Positions 15,738-24,292 of a stretch of 62,453 nt of DNA are shown here, in pieces. The notes under the pieces were generated by a model. That model ran no database searches, was not told the origin of the DNA, and saw only the letters and a program-made list of their open reading frames with translations. The stretch spans positions 1 to 62,453 of the forward strand of contig NZ_BORO01000021.1 of assembly GCF_018333215.1 (NCBI RefSeq), given 5' to 3'. The position numbers and the translations under genes were made by a program. Position 1 is the first letter of the stretch. Every line of letters starts with the position of its first letter. The stretch comes from Oceanobacillus sp. J11TS1. GTDB lineage: Bacteria; Bacillota; Bacilli; Bacillales; Amphibacillaceae.

Positions 15738-17906
15738 ATGGAAAAGCATCTAAATATATTACAGAATTACTTCGGTTATCCAAGTTTTCGACCTGGACAA
15801 GCGGAGGTCATTGACAATATTGATCAAGGCAAAAACACACTTGCTGTTATGCCGACTGGCGGTGGAAAATCACTCTGCTATCAAGTACCAGGACTTGCGA
15901 TGAATGGAACTGCTATTATCATCTCTCCGCTTATTTCGCTGATGAAAGACCAAGTTGATGGATTACATGGTTTAGGTGTAACAGCAACTTACATTAATAG
16001 CTCTATTTCTGCTGCAGAACAGCATCAGCGCTTAAGAGATATGCAACAGAATCGCTATCAATTTATTTACGTTGCTCCAGAGCGTTTTGAATCCGGATCT
16101 TTTATCCATGCCTTAAAACAAACGAATATTTCCCTGATTGCCTTTGACGAGGCACATTGTATTTCCCAATGGGGGCATGATTTTCGTCCAAGCTATCGCT
16201 CCATTGTCCCTATTCTAAAGGAAATTGGCGGAGACCCAGTTATTATGGCGCTTACAGCCACGGCTACACCGGAAGTTATTGAAGATATTCAAACGCTTTT
16301 ACATATAGCTCCTGCCAATACTGTGCATACTGGATTTGAGAGAAAAAACCTTTCTTTCTTTATCGAAAAGGGGGTAAACAAAACAGACTATATTCTTTCT
16401 TATCTCAAAAAACACCAAGGTGAAGTTGGCATTATCTATGCAGCAACGCGAAAACAGGTGGAATACGTATATGATTTCCTAAAAGAGAAAGGTTATGCTG
16501 TTTCTAAGTATCATGGCGGACTATCCGAGCAGGAAAGACAGGCTGCCCAAACCGCATTTATTTTTGATCAATCAGAAATCATGGTCGCTACCACTGCATT
16601 TGGCATGGGAATTGATAAATCGAACGTCCGTTTTATTATTCACTATGCTATACCGATGAATATGGAATCCTATTATCAGGAGGCCGGACGGGCTGGCAGA
16701 GATGGTGAACCAAGCAATTGCGTTTTACTGTTTTCTCCTCAGGATATTCATACGCAAAAATTCTTGATTGAGAAGTCAGAGTTAGACGAAGAAGGAATGC
16801 AGCGGGAATATCAGAAATTGAATAAAATGGTTAATTATTGCCGTACCCAAAGCTGCTTAAATAGTTATATTCTGAACTATTTTCAGTTTGGTTCTGTCGC
16901 TCCTTCGGTATCTTGCGGGCGCTGCAGTAATTGTCTAAAGCAGGGAGAAATAGTAGATATTACGGAAGAAGCACAAATGATTTTATCTTGTGTTAAACGA
17001 ATGCGTGAACGTTTCGGTGTGGTTATGACCGCAAAAGTTTTAAAAGGCTCGAAAGATAAAAAGCTGATTCAGTTTGGATTAACAGGCTTAACTACTTATG
17101 GTATTTTAGCAAAGTACACGGAGAAAGAAATTATCGAAAGGATTCACTTCTTAATTGCAGAACAATATTTATCTGCAGAGGAAGGGCAATTCCCCGTATT
17201 ACAATTAAATCAAAAATCAATGGATATTCTAACTGGGAAACAAAATGTTACGATGTTTATTCAAGATGTTCCGACTGCTGAAAAAGCAGATTATAATGCA
17301 GATTTATTTGAAACGCTGCGCCAGTTAAGAAGAACGATGTCCGAGCAGCTTGAACTGCCGCCTTATGTCCTCTTTTCCGATATGACATTAAAGGAAATGG
17401 CTCGTTACCTGCCAACAAATAAGGAAGATTTCTTGCGGTTAAAAGGCGTCGGTCAAAAGAAATACGAATTATATGGAGAAGCTTTCTTAAAGGCGATTGC
17501 AGACTGGAAAGAAAAAAATCCTGATTTCAAGGCACCGACAGCAATTCATTTTCAATCGCCAAAGACAAGGCATGTAAAGGAAGAGGAAGAAGACAATCGC
17601 CCATCCTATCAAAAATCCTATGAACTCCTTCAGCGTGGAAAAAGCATTCGAGAAATTGCTGCTATCCGGGATTTAAAGGAAACAACAATAGAATCACATC
17701 TATTTCAGGCTTCTCAAAAGGGATTTAACCTTAATTGGGAGCTGTTCTTTAACAATCAAGAAGAGGAAGAAATTTTGTCTACGCATGAAGCGTTAGATGC
17801 AACTGGTTTGAAAGAGTTAAAAGAAGCATTGCCGGAAGACTTCACCTATCGGAAAATTAAAGCGGTTCTTGTAAAAAATGAAAAATTTGGCGTTAAAGAA
17901 GGATAA
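15738..17906 (+). CDS. recQ: ATP-dependent DNA helicase RecQ
   Basis: 3'-5' DNA helicase of recombination and fork repair. The 722-residue protein has Walker A TGGGKS (40-45), DEAH (137-140), ALTATAT, FGMGIDKSNVRF and YYQEAGRAGRDG. Zinc-binding cysteines of the RQC domain follow (CRTQSC and CGRCSNC). An HRDC domain lies around residues 520-590 (ELPPYVLFSDMTLKEMARYL). A C-terminal helix-turn-helix (HTH_40) lies about 630-690 (SYELLQRGKSIREIAAIRDL). It is longer than E. coli RecQ (609) because of this last domain, a common form in Firmicutes. AAAGGAGG precedes the ATG. Confidence 0.97.
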   Translation: MEKHLNILQNYFGYPSFRPGQAEVIDNIDQGKNTLAVMPTGGGKSLCYQVPGLAMNGTAIIISPLISLMKDQVDGLHGLGVTATYINSSISAAEQHQRLRDMQQNRYQFIYVAPERFESGSFIHALKQTNISLIAFDEAHCISQWGHDFRPSYRSIVPILKEIGGDPVIMALTATATPEVIEDIQTLLHIAPANTVHTGFERKNLSFFIEKGVNKTDYILSYLKKHQGEVGIIYAATRKQVEYVYDFLKEKGYAVSKYHGGLSEQERQAAQTAFIFDQSEIMVATTAFGMGIDKSNVRFIIHYAIPMNMESYYQEAGRAGRDGEPSNCVLLFSPQDIHTQKFLIEKSELDEEGMQREYQKLNKMVNYCRTQSCLNSYILNYFQFGSVAPSVSCGRCSNCLKQGEIVDITEEAQMILSCVKRMRERFGVVMTAKVLKGSKDKKLIQFGLTGLTTYGILAKYTEKEIIERIHFLIAEQYLSAEEGQFPVLQLNQKSMDILTGKQNVTMFIQDVPTAEKADYNADLFETLRQLRRTMSEQLELPPYVLFSDMTLKEMARYLPTNKEDFLRLKGVGQKKYELYGEAFLKAIADWKEKNPDFKAPTAIHFQSPKTRHVKEEEEDNRPSYQKSYELLQRGKSIREIAAIRDLKETTIESHLFQASQKGFNLNWELFFNNQEEEEILSTHEALDATGLKELKEALPEDFTYRKIKAVLVKNEKFGVKEG

Positions 17907-17913
17907 GAAAATG

Positions 17914-17957
17914 AAAGATTGGAGATAAACATGATGTTTTTCTCCAATCTTTTTTAT
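17914..17957. terminator. Bidirectional terminator between recQ and ampS
   Basis: AAAGATTGGAGA (17914-17925) pairs with TCTCCAATCTTTTTT (17941-17955) around a 15-nt loop. The two genes converge here. Confidence 0.85.
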
Positions 17958-17965
17958 TCGTTTTT

Positions 17966-19204
17966 TTACTTAATATTTAGCGCCCAGGTTCCATTACGGA
18001 ATACGGCTTCTGATTTACCATCTGCAGTAATTCCGTCAATATCCATTTTGTCTGAACCAATCATAAAGTCAACATGGACAAGACTATCATTCACACCATG
18101 TTTGTCTAATTCATCTAAATCCATCGAAGCTCCGCCTTCCAGGTTCGTCGGATAAGCTTTCCCTAACGCAATATGGCAGGATGCATTTTCATCAAACAAT
18201 GTATTGTAGAAAATAAGTCCTGATTGCGATACTGGAGATTCATCTGGTACAAGCGCAATTTCTCCAAGGCGGCGGGCACCTTCGTCAGAATCAAGTAAAT
18301 GTTTCAAGACTTCTTCGCCTTGCTCTGCCTGAAAATCAACGACTTTTCCGTCTTTGAAAGTTAAAGAGAAATTATCAATTAAACTTCCGCCATAGTTTAA
18401 TGGTTTGGTACTGGAAACCGTTCCATTGATACCGTATTTATGCGGTACCGAGAAAACTTCTTCTGTAGGCATATTTGGATTAAACGTAACGCCTGTTTCC
18501 GCCTCGGCAGATCCGCCTTTCCAAATATGCCCCTCTGGTAGTTCCATTTCTAAGTCCGTTCCCGGCGCTTTGAACACTAATTTTTTATAATTTTTCTTGT
18601 TCAATACTTCTCGGGCTGTTTTTAAAGTTGCGTTATGTGCATCCCATGCTGCGACAGGATCTTCCTGATCAACACGAACAATCTTTAAAATAGCATCCCA
18701 AAGACTGGCAACCGCATCTTCTTCTGACTTGTCAGGGAAGATTTTTTTCGCCCAATCTTTTGACGGAATAGAAATAATTGTCCAAGGAATACGATCATTC
18801 ATTGTATATTTACGGAAATTCACCATTGCTTCTGCAGCTGCTTTATTTGCTTTTGCGACACGAGATGGATCAATATCCTTTAGTAAGTCCGGGTTTGTTG
18901 AACGGATATTTACAACTGCTGCCCCATCCTCTGCAAATGTATCGTGTAATTTCACTTTCCATTCTGGATAATTTGCAATCACTTCATCTGGCGCATTTTC
19001 GTATTTTAACAAGGTAAGTTCGTCATCCACCCAGTTAATATGAACGTCTTTTGCGCCCATTTCATATGCTTTACGGGCCACAATCCGCGTGAATTCTGCT
19101 CCTTCAATCGGTGCATTAATCATAACAGCCTGTCCTTTTTGTAAGTTAACACCTTTTTTGAGCGTTAATTCTGCATATTTTTCTTGTACTTGCAATTGAA
19201 CCAT
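17966..19204 (-). CDS. ampS: M29 family metallo-aminopeptidase
   Basis: 412-residue cytosolic aminopeptidase of the M29 (thermophilic aminopeptidase, AmpS/PepS) family, with two catalytic metal ions. Recognisable blocks are LPEGHIWKGGSAEAETGVTF, EVFSVPHKYGINGTVSSTKP, the HIALGKAYPTNLEGG segment and VNDSLVHVDFMIGS; they carry the Glu, His and Asp ligands. The start at 19204 has GGAGG 9 bases upstream; the open frame to 19240 lacks a site. B. subtilis AmpS has a nearly equal length (410). Single gene, divergent from the HxlR regulator. Confidence 0.95.
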   Translation of the reverse strand: MVQLQVQEKYAELTLKKGVNLQKGQAVMINAPIEGAEFTRIVARKAYEMGAKDVHINWVDDELTLLKYENAPDEVIANYPEWKVKLHDTFAEDGAAVVNIRSTNPDLLKDIDPSRVAKANKAAAEAMVNFRKYTMNDRIPWTIISIPSKDWAKKIFPDKSEEDAVASLWDAILKIVRVDQEDPVAAWDAHNATLKTAREVLNKKNYKKLVFKAPGTDLEMELPEGHIWKGGSAEAETGVTFNPNMPTEEVFSVPHKYGINGTVSSTKPLNYGGSLIDNFSLTFKDGKVVDFQAEQGEEVLKHLLDSDEGARRLGEIALVPDESPVSQSGLIFYNTLFDENASCHIALGKAYPTNLEGGASMDLDELDKHGVNDSLVHVDFMIGSDKMDIDGITADGKSEAVFRNGTWALNIK

Positions 19205-19421
19205 TATTCTATACCTCCAAATGACATATTTAATTAACATACACTTTTATTATTTCATATTCCCTTGAATATTTCCAAAATTATCCCCTTGCCTATTCCA
19301 ACATTGCAGCTTTGATTTACTACCATTCCTATTTATGGTACCCTATATTTAAATTACTTTTCGTAACCAGCGTATACAAGCACGCATTCAAAATACAAGG
19401 TTGTTTGATGGAGGTGGAAAA

Positions 19422-19748
19422 ATGAATCAATTATGTCCACGTTTTGAAAAAGCAATGGGATTATTAAGCACGCGTTGGGTTGGTCTCATCTTATTTGAGT
19501 TATTAAAAGGAGCTAAACGTTTTTCTGAGATGGAAGCAGATCTCCCAATTAGCGGACGCTTACTTTCAGACCGTTTAAAACTGTTAGAAAAAGAAGGCAT
19601 TATACAGCGGAATATCTATTCAGAATTCCCAGTTCGTATTGAATATACACTATCTGAAAAAGGAAAAGCATTAGAACCCGTTATCAAGGATATTCAACAA
19701 TGGGCAGAAGAGTATATAACGATGGATGACTTAAAAGATGTGGAATGA
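19422..19748 (+). CDS. HxlR family transcriptional regulator with N-terminal cysteine
   Basis: 108-residue winged-helix DNA-binding protein. It begins MNQLCPRFEKAMGLLSTRWV, followed by KGAKRFSEMEADLPISGRLL and the wing EFPVRIEYTLSEKGKAL. Cys5 sits where B. subtilis YodB and CatR carry the single cysteine that senses quinones and diamide, so redox control is plausible but inferred. GGAGG lies 8 bases upstream. A dyad TACCAT-N8-ATGGTA (19321-19340) just before a TATATT hexamer could be its own operator. No quinone-detoxifying target gene is adjacent. Confidence 0.9.
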   Translation: MNQLCPRFEKAMGLLSTRWVGLILFELLKGAKRFSEMEADLPISGRLLSDRLKLLEKEGIIQRNIYSEFPVRIEYTLSEKGKALEPVIKDIQQWAEEYITMDDLKDVE

Positions 19749-19802
19749 ATTTTTTCATGTTTTACCTCTTTCGTTCACTCTCAATCTATGTAAATAAAGA
19801 AC

Positions 19803-19884
19803 CTCAAACGTATTATTAAACTGTACCTGTTTTAAAACTGCAGTTCATATAAATAGACGGTACTTGTTTTTTAATACGTTTGAG
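19803..19884. repeat. 82-bp imperfect inverted repeat
   Basis: CTCAAACGTATTA (19803-19815) is matched perfectly by TAATACGTTTGAG (19872-19884). Inwards, AAAC-TGTACC on the left meets GGTACTTGTTT on the right with small bulges. It could be a read-through-blocking hairpin between the HxlR and ydbS genes or a small mobile palindrome. It has no terminal T run and no coding capacity. Confidence 0.7.
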
Positions 19885-19929
19885 ACTATCTATCCCTTCA
19901 TCATCTATTTTCCATTATCACTGCAATCC

Positions 19930-19957
19930 TTATCATTATTCTTTACGTTGTTATACT
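19930..19957 (+). promoter_or_regulatory. Candidate promoter of ydbST
   Basis: TTATCA (19930-19935), a 16-bp spacer and TATACT (19952-19957), about 35 bp before the ydbS start. I did not find the TGAAAC/CGTA pattern of a sigma-W promoter, although the B. subtilis operon is in that regulon. Confidence 0.4.
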
Positions 19958-19992
19958 ATATAATTCATCCAAAAAGCAAGGAGTGACAGCGC

Positions 19993-20475
19993 ATGCGGGA
20001 ACAACCAAATGGAAAGATTGCCACAGATGCCATAAAAGCTTGGCAACTCTCGGCACACTTATACGCCCTTATATCATTATTAATTACAATTGGTTCCATT
20101 GTCGTTTATAGCCTTTTTGATTTTCTGCCAATCTGGATTGTCTATACAATAGCTGGTCTTACAATATTAGAATGGCTTGTCACAGCATTTATCATTCCTA
20201 AATTAAGGTGGCGCAGATGGCGTTACCAAGTTTTTGATCAAGAAATTTATATTCAGCACGGTGTACTTATTGTCACGCGTACGATTGTACCCATGATACG
20301 TGTCCAGCACGTAGATACAGAGCAAGGACCAATTCTAAAAAAATATAAGTTATCTACCTTAAAAATATCAACCGCAGCTACCACACATCAAATCCCTGCT
20401 TTATCAGAAGAAGAAGCGTCCGATTTACGAGATCAAATTTCTGAATTAGCGAGGGTGGAACAAGATGATGTCTAA
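19993..20475 (+). CDS. ydbS: YdbS-like bacterial PH domain membrane protein
   Basis: 160 residues. Two membrane helices (about 22-65) are followed by a bPH2 domain (about 75-150) with RYQVFDQEIYIQHGVLIVTR and VPMIRVQHVDTEQGPILKKY, where family members have a conserved VQHV turn. In B. subtilis the YdbS-YdbT pair protects against certain amyloliquefaciens-type bacteriocins. A similar envelope-defence role is inferred. An AAGGAG site precedes the ATG, and the stop codon overlaps ydbT by 11 bases. Confidence 0.9.
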   Translation: MREQPNGKIATDAIKAWQLSAHLYALISLLITIGSIVVYSLFDFLPIWIVYTIAGLTILEWLVTAFIIPKLRWRRWRYQVFDQEIYIQHGVLIVTRTIVPMIRVQHVDTEQGPILKKYKLSTLKISTAATTHQIPALSEEEASDLRDQISELARVEQDDV

Positions 20476-21931
20476 ACCAAAACGATTACATCCCGCTGCA
20501 ATGATATTTCATATTATCCAAACATTGAAACAATCTATCCTGGGCTTTTTACCGGTTGCTATTGCTTTCATCAGCAATGGTGGCTTATTTTATTTAATGA
20601 TTGCGATTCCTATTGTGGTCGTATTGATTATTTTATTTAGTTTTTTATCATGGCTTCGTTTTACGTACCGATTGGAAGAAGATCAACTACGTATTGAGCG
20701 AGGCATATTCATCCGTAAAAAACGGACGATATCCAAGCACCGTATTCAATCGATTGATTTATCACAGAATATTATTCATCGAATTTTTGGATTAACCAAA
20801 TTAGAAATTGAAACAGCCGGCAATGATTCTTCAACGGATGCAGGGTTGTCTGCGGTTACGATGGCAGATGGACAGATGCTGCACAACGAATTGAAGTATA
20901 AAAAACACGTTTCTGAGGCAGCGTCTGAAGAGTCATCCGAAGAGGTAAAAACAGAACCGGAAGAAAAGAATGAAGCCAACCTGCCTCAACGAAAGATAAC
21001 CGTTAAAGCACTGTTGATTACTGGCTCTACATCAGCAAGTTTTGGTATTTTAATAGGTATTTTCGGTTTTGCTTTCTCTCAAGTAGAGACATTTATTCCT
21101 GACCGGTTTTATGATGAAACAGCTCGTTGGGTATTATCCCTCGGTCTGCAAATTATTATTATTCTATGCCTTATTGTTCTCCTATATTTATGGCTTTTAA
21201 GTATCCTGTATTCGGTTATTAAGGATTGGAATTTTACAATTACACGATATGAAAAAGAACTGTTTATTACAAGAGGATTATTGGAGAAAAAACAAACAAC
21301 GATTCCATTAAAAAGAATACAAGCAGTAGGGATCAAGGAATCGCCTCTCCATCAATTATTTGGTTTTATAAGGGTTTATGTCGAAATTGCCAGCGGGGAC
21401 ACGAAGAATAATCAGGAAATGAACACGATTATTTTCCCGCTGTTGCGTAAGAAAGAATTTGGAGCCTTTTTGGCCACGTTCTTGCCAGAATATCACTATA
21501 GTGTGGGTAACTTGATTCGGCTCCCCAGAAAAGCATTGCCTTATTATTTATTTCGATCAATAGATTTGCTATTACTCGCTGTCATTGTTGTAGGAATCTT
21601 CTTTTCGCCTTATATCTGGATACCCGTTATCCTGATGATAATCACCGGTATCTACGGTTGGGCAGCATTTAAATCAGCAGGCTATGCAATTGATGAGCAG
21701 CAGATAACGGTTCAGACACGAAGATTTAGTAAGGATACCGTTTTTATTCCGCAACGTAGAATCCAAGCTTTGCAGCGAAAGCAACATATACTTCATCGGA
21801 AGCAATCCCTTGCTACGATTGATATGGCTATTTTAAACAAGGCATCTGGACGCCACTTTGTTATCAAGGAATTGCGCGTTACAGATAGCAATCAAATCGC
21901 AGACTGGTATTCTTCCCGGAAAGAATCCTAA
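20465..21931 (+). CDS. ydbT: YdbT-like membrane protein with several bacterial PH domains
   Basis: 488 residues. Membrane helix pairs alternate with bPH2 domains. Domain 1 lies about 65-145 (YRLEEDQLRIERGIFIRKKR, KHRIQSIDLSQNIIHRIFGL). Domain 2 lies about 255-340 (TRGLLEKKQTTIPLKRIQAV). Domain 3 lies about 415-485 (FIPQRRIQALQRKQHILHRK). An acidic linker (about 155-170, EASEESSEEVKTEPEEKNE) follows domain 1. Length matches B. subtilis YdbT (493). The start overlaps the end of ydbS, indicating translational coupling. The pair is expected to act together in the cytoplasmic membrane. Confidence 0.92.
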   Translation: MMSKPKRLHPAAMIFHIIQTLKQSILGFLPVAIAFISNGGLFYLMIAIPIVVVLIILFSFLSWLRFTYRLEEDQLRIERGIFIRKKRTISKHRIQSIDLSQNIIHRIFGLTKLEIETAGNDSSTDAGLSAVTMADGQMLHNELKYKKHVSEAASEESSEEVKTEPEEKNEANLPQRKITVKALLITGSTSASFGILIGIFGFAFSQVETFIPDRFYDETARWVLSLGLQIIIILCLIVLLYLWLLSILYSVIKDWNFTITRYEKELFITRGLLEKKQTTIPLKRIQAVGIKESPLHQLFGFIRVYVEIASGDTKNNQEMNTIIFPLLRKKEFGAFLATFLPEYHYSVGNLIRLPRKALPYYLFRSIDLLLLAVIVVGIFFSPYIWIPVILMIITGIYGWAAFKSAGYAIDEQQITVQTRRFSKDTVFIPQRRIQALQRKQHILHRKQSLATIDMAILNKASGRHFVIKELRVTDSNQIADWYSSRKES

Positions 21932-21939
21932 CCTAAATA

Positions 21940-21990
21940 AAAAATACCGATTAAAATCCATTGTATGAATTTTGGTCGGTATTTTTTGTG
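21940..21990. terminator. Bidirectional terminator after ydbT
   Basis: AAAATACCGATTAAAAT pairs with AATTTTGGTCGGTATTTTTT with a few mismatches. It separates the convergent ydbT and thioesterase genes. Confidence 0.8.
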
Positions 21991-22001
21991 TTGTATTTAT
22001 T

Positions 22002-22517
22002 TTATTTTTCAGTTCGATACACTGTCCCAAAGGTTTCTGCTAACTGTTTGGACTGTTTTCTTCTCTCTGCGCGCCGATTTGCACGGAGCGGTGCACTTTC
22101 ATGAAGCATTTTTTCATCTTCTGTTTCTGGATAAACAGGCGGCACTTCAATTGGTTTACCATTTTCATCAATCGCGACAAAGGTCATAAACGCGGTTGTA
22201 CATGCTGTTCTTTCCCCAGTTCGAATATCTTCGGTAATCGCCCGAATAAATACCTCCATGGATGTATGGTGTGTCCAAGTGACAAAAGCCTCTATCGAAA
22301 TATAATGTCCAACCTTTACAGGGGCTAAGAAGTCCACGGAATCCGTTGACGCTGTTACAACATGATGATTTGCGTGCTTCACAGCTGCGATTCCAGCGAT
22401 ATCGTCAAGGTGCGCCATCAATTGCCCTCCAAATAATGTTCCATAATGATTCGTATCTGGTGGAAGTACGTGTGTTGTTTTCAATGCTAATGATGCAGAA
22501 CAAGGTTTTGCCTTCAT
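22002..22517 (-). CDS. Acyl-CoA thioesterase, hotdog fold
   Basis: 171-residue cytosolic enzyme of the YkhA/YciA group, hydrolysing acyl-CoAs to free acid and CoA. The motif HVLPPDTNHYGTLFGGQLMA (about 16-35) carries the conserved Asn, His and Gly-rich turn. DDIAGIAAVKHANHHVVTAS contains the active-site acidic residue. The basic tail (RANRRAERRKQSKQL, about 144-158) is usual for the family. AGGAGG lies 9 bases before the ATG. Single gene. Confidence 0.92.
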   Translation of the reverse strand: MKAKPCSASLALKTTHVLPPDTNHYGTLFGGQLMAHLDDIAGIAAVKHANHHVVTASTDSVDFLAPVKVGHYISIEAFVTWTHHTSMEVFIRAITEDIRTGERTACTTAFMTFVAIDENGKPIEVPPVYPETEDEKMLHESAPLRANRRAERRKQSKQLAETFGTVYRTEK

Positions 22518-22637
22518 CTATATTTCCTCCTGCTATACTATTTTGTCTGTTTTCTTTCTATATTGAGGTTGCCAATAAACCCAGTAAAAAATACAAAATT
22601 CGATGTATTATTTCTTGTTGGGCTGTTCAAGCCTTCC

Positions 22638-24077
22638 TTATAATACGGGTGATATTAAACGAGAAACGGATTCCTTAAAGCGAATACCGATAGAACGTTT
22701 TTCATATAACTTTTTCGTCATTTGCGTCGAATGCTTTAAATCTTTATCAAACTCCGCGATTAGTCGGTTCACAACGTCAATATCATATAAGAATGCATTG
22801 ACTTCAAAATTGAGACGGAAACTCCTTACGTCGATGTTTGCTGTGCCGACAGTAGCAATTTTGCCATCGACAATAATGGTTTTCGCATGTAAAAATCCAT
22901 TCTGGTAAATAAAAATCTCCGCCCCAGCACCAAGTAAGTCTCCACAATAATACATTGTCGCCCAATAAACAAAGGGATGATCCGGTTTATTCGGAATCAT
23001 AATCTTCACATCCACTCCAGATAACACTGCAATACGCAGCGCGTCACGCAGACTCTCATCTGGTATGAAATACGGTGTTTGAATATAGATATATTTCTCT
23101 GCTTCCATAACCATTTTCATATACCCATTTTTGATCTGCTCGTATTCAGAATCTGGGCCGCTCGAGACAATCTGCATGCCAATGTTGCCTCCAGAAATCG
23201 TTTGAAAATGTTCTTCTTCATATGAAATTTTTTGTTTGGAGGCTTGGTTCCAATCTAATACGAAGCGAGTTTGCATACTTTGTACGGCATCCCCGATCAC
23301 TCGCAAATGGGTGTCACGCCAATACCCGAATTTCCGCTTCAATCCTAAATATTCGTCACCGACATTAAATCCGCCAATATAGCCGATTTCTCCATCAATG
23401 ATGGTTAACTTTCGATGGTTCCTATAATTAATTTTAAAATTAATTATAAAGTTTGAAGGGAAAAATGATTCGACAAAAACGCCAGCTTCTCTCAGTCTCT
23501 TTATGTAGCTTCTCTTCAATGATCTCGAACCCATATCATCATATAAAACCCTGACACAAACCCCTTCTTTTGCCTTACTTATCAACGCATTGGCAAGCCG
23601 GCTCCCTAACCCATCACTTCGCATAATATAGTACTGCACATGAATATGATGCTTTGCCCGGTTAATATCTTCTAAGAGTGCCTCAAACTTTTCATGGCCA
23701 TCCGTAAAAATATCTACGCCATTATTTTCTGTGTAAATGGCATTGTCATTACGAAGATGAAGATAGACTAAATCTTGATGGTTTTTTAAGTCACGATGAT
23801 TTAATTGAAATGCATTATTCTCAATGGCATTAATTTGTTTTTGTACTGCTTTCTTTACATCCATCCGGCTTCGCTGATCCCATTTGAATATATGGCGATT
23901 GCTGATGGGACGTCCAAAAATTAAATATAGAATAAAACCTAAAATAGGAATAAACAGCAACACCATAACCCATGCCCAAGAAGAGGTAGGATCTTTTCGC
24001 TCTAGAAAGATAATGGATATAGCTAGTGCAATATTTATAACAAAAATTAATCCAATAATGATTGAGTAAATTCCCAT
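22638..24077 (-). CDS. cls: Cardiolipin synthase
   Basis: 479 residues, membrane-bound. Joins two phosphatidylglycerols to cardiolipin and glycerol. Two N-terminal helices (4-24 and 35-55, the PLDc_N segment with DPTSSWAWVMVLLFIPILGF) precede two phospholipase D domains. Their HKD motifs are His221-Lys223-Asp228 (NHRKLTIIDGE) and His397-Lys399-Asp404 (FLHAKTIIVDGK). Length equals that of B. subtilis ClsA/YwnE (482). AGGAG lies 8 bases upstream of the ATG. Single gene. Confidence 0.95.
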   Translation of the reverse strand: MGIYSIIIGLIFVINIALAISIIFLERKDPTSSWAWVMVLLFIPILGFILYLIFGRPISNRHIFKWDQRSRMDVKKAVQKQINAIENNAFQLNHRDLKNHQDLVYLHLRNDNAIYTENNGVDIFTDGHEKFEALLEDINRAKHHIHVQYYIMRSDGLGSRLANALISKAKEGVCVRVLYDDMGSRSLKRSYIKRLREAGVFVESFFPSNFIINFKINYRNHRKLTIIDGEIGYIGGFNVGDEYLGLKRKFGYWRDTHLRVIGDAVQSMQTRFVLDWNQASKQKISYEEEHFQTISGGNIGMQIVSSGPDSEYEQIKNGYMKMVMEAEKYIYIQTPYFIPDESLRDALRIAVLSGVDVKIMIPNKPDHPFVYWATMYYCGDLLGAGAEIFIYQNGFLHAKTIIVDGKIATVGTANIDVRSFRLNFEVNAFLYDIDVVNRLIAEFDKDLKHSTQMTKKLYEKRSIGIRFKESVSRLISPVL

Positions 24078-24292
24078 GTATCCTGCTCCTATCCCTTCTT
24101 CTCCCGCAAAAGGTAGTTATGTACTTATGATAGCACAAAATGAAGATTCATTCCTTTTCTTGCACTTATCAAAACTGCGATTAGGTGGTCCTTAAAAAGG
24201 TAGATGTTGTACTCTGATGTCTCCCGCCTGGATAAAATTCCCCTTCAATCCAAAGGCGGGAGCGATGGAGCCGTTTCCTCCACAAAAATAGA

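Noticed and set aside
24222-24262. Hairpin CTCCCGCCT/AGGCGGGAG after the methionine gamma-lyase gene as a terminator
   Set aside because: The stem is good but lacks a T run on either strand, so it was mentioned and not listed as a terminator.
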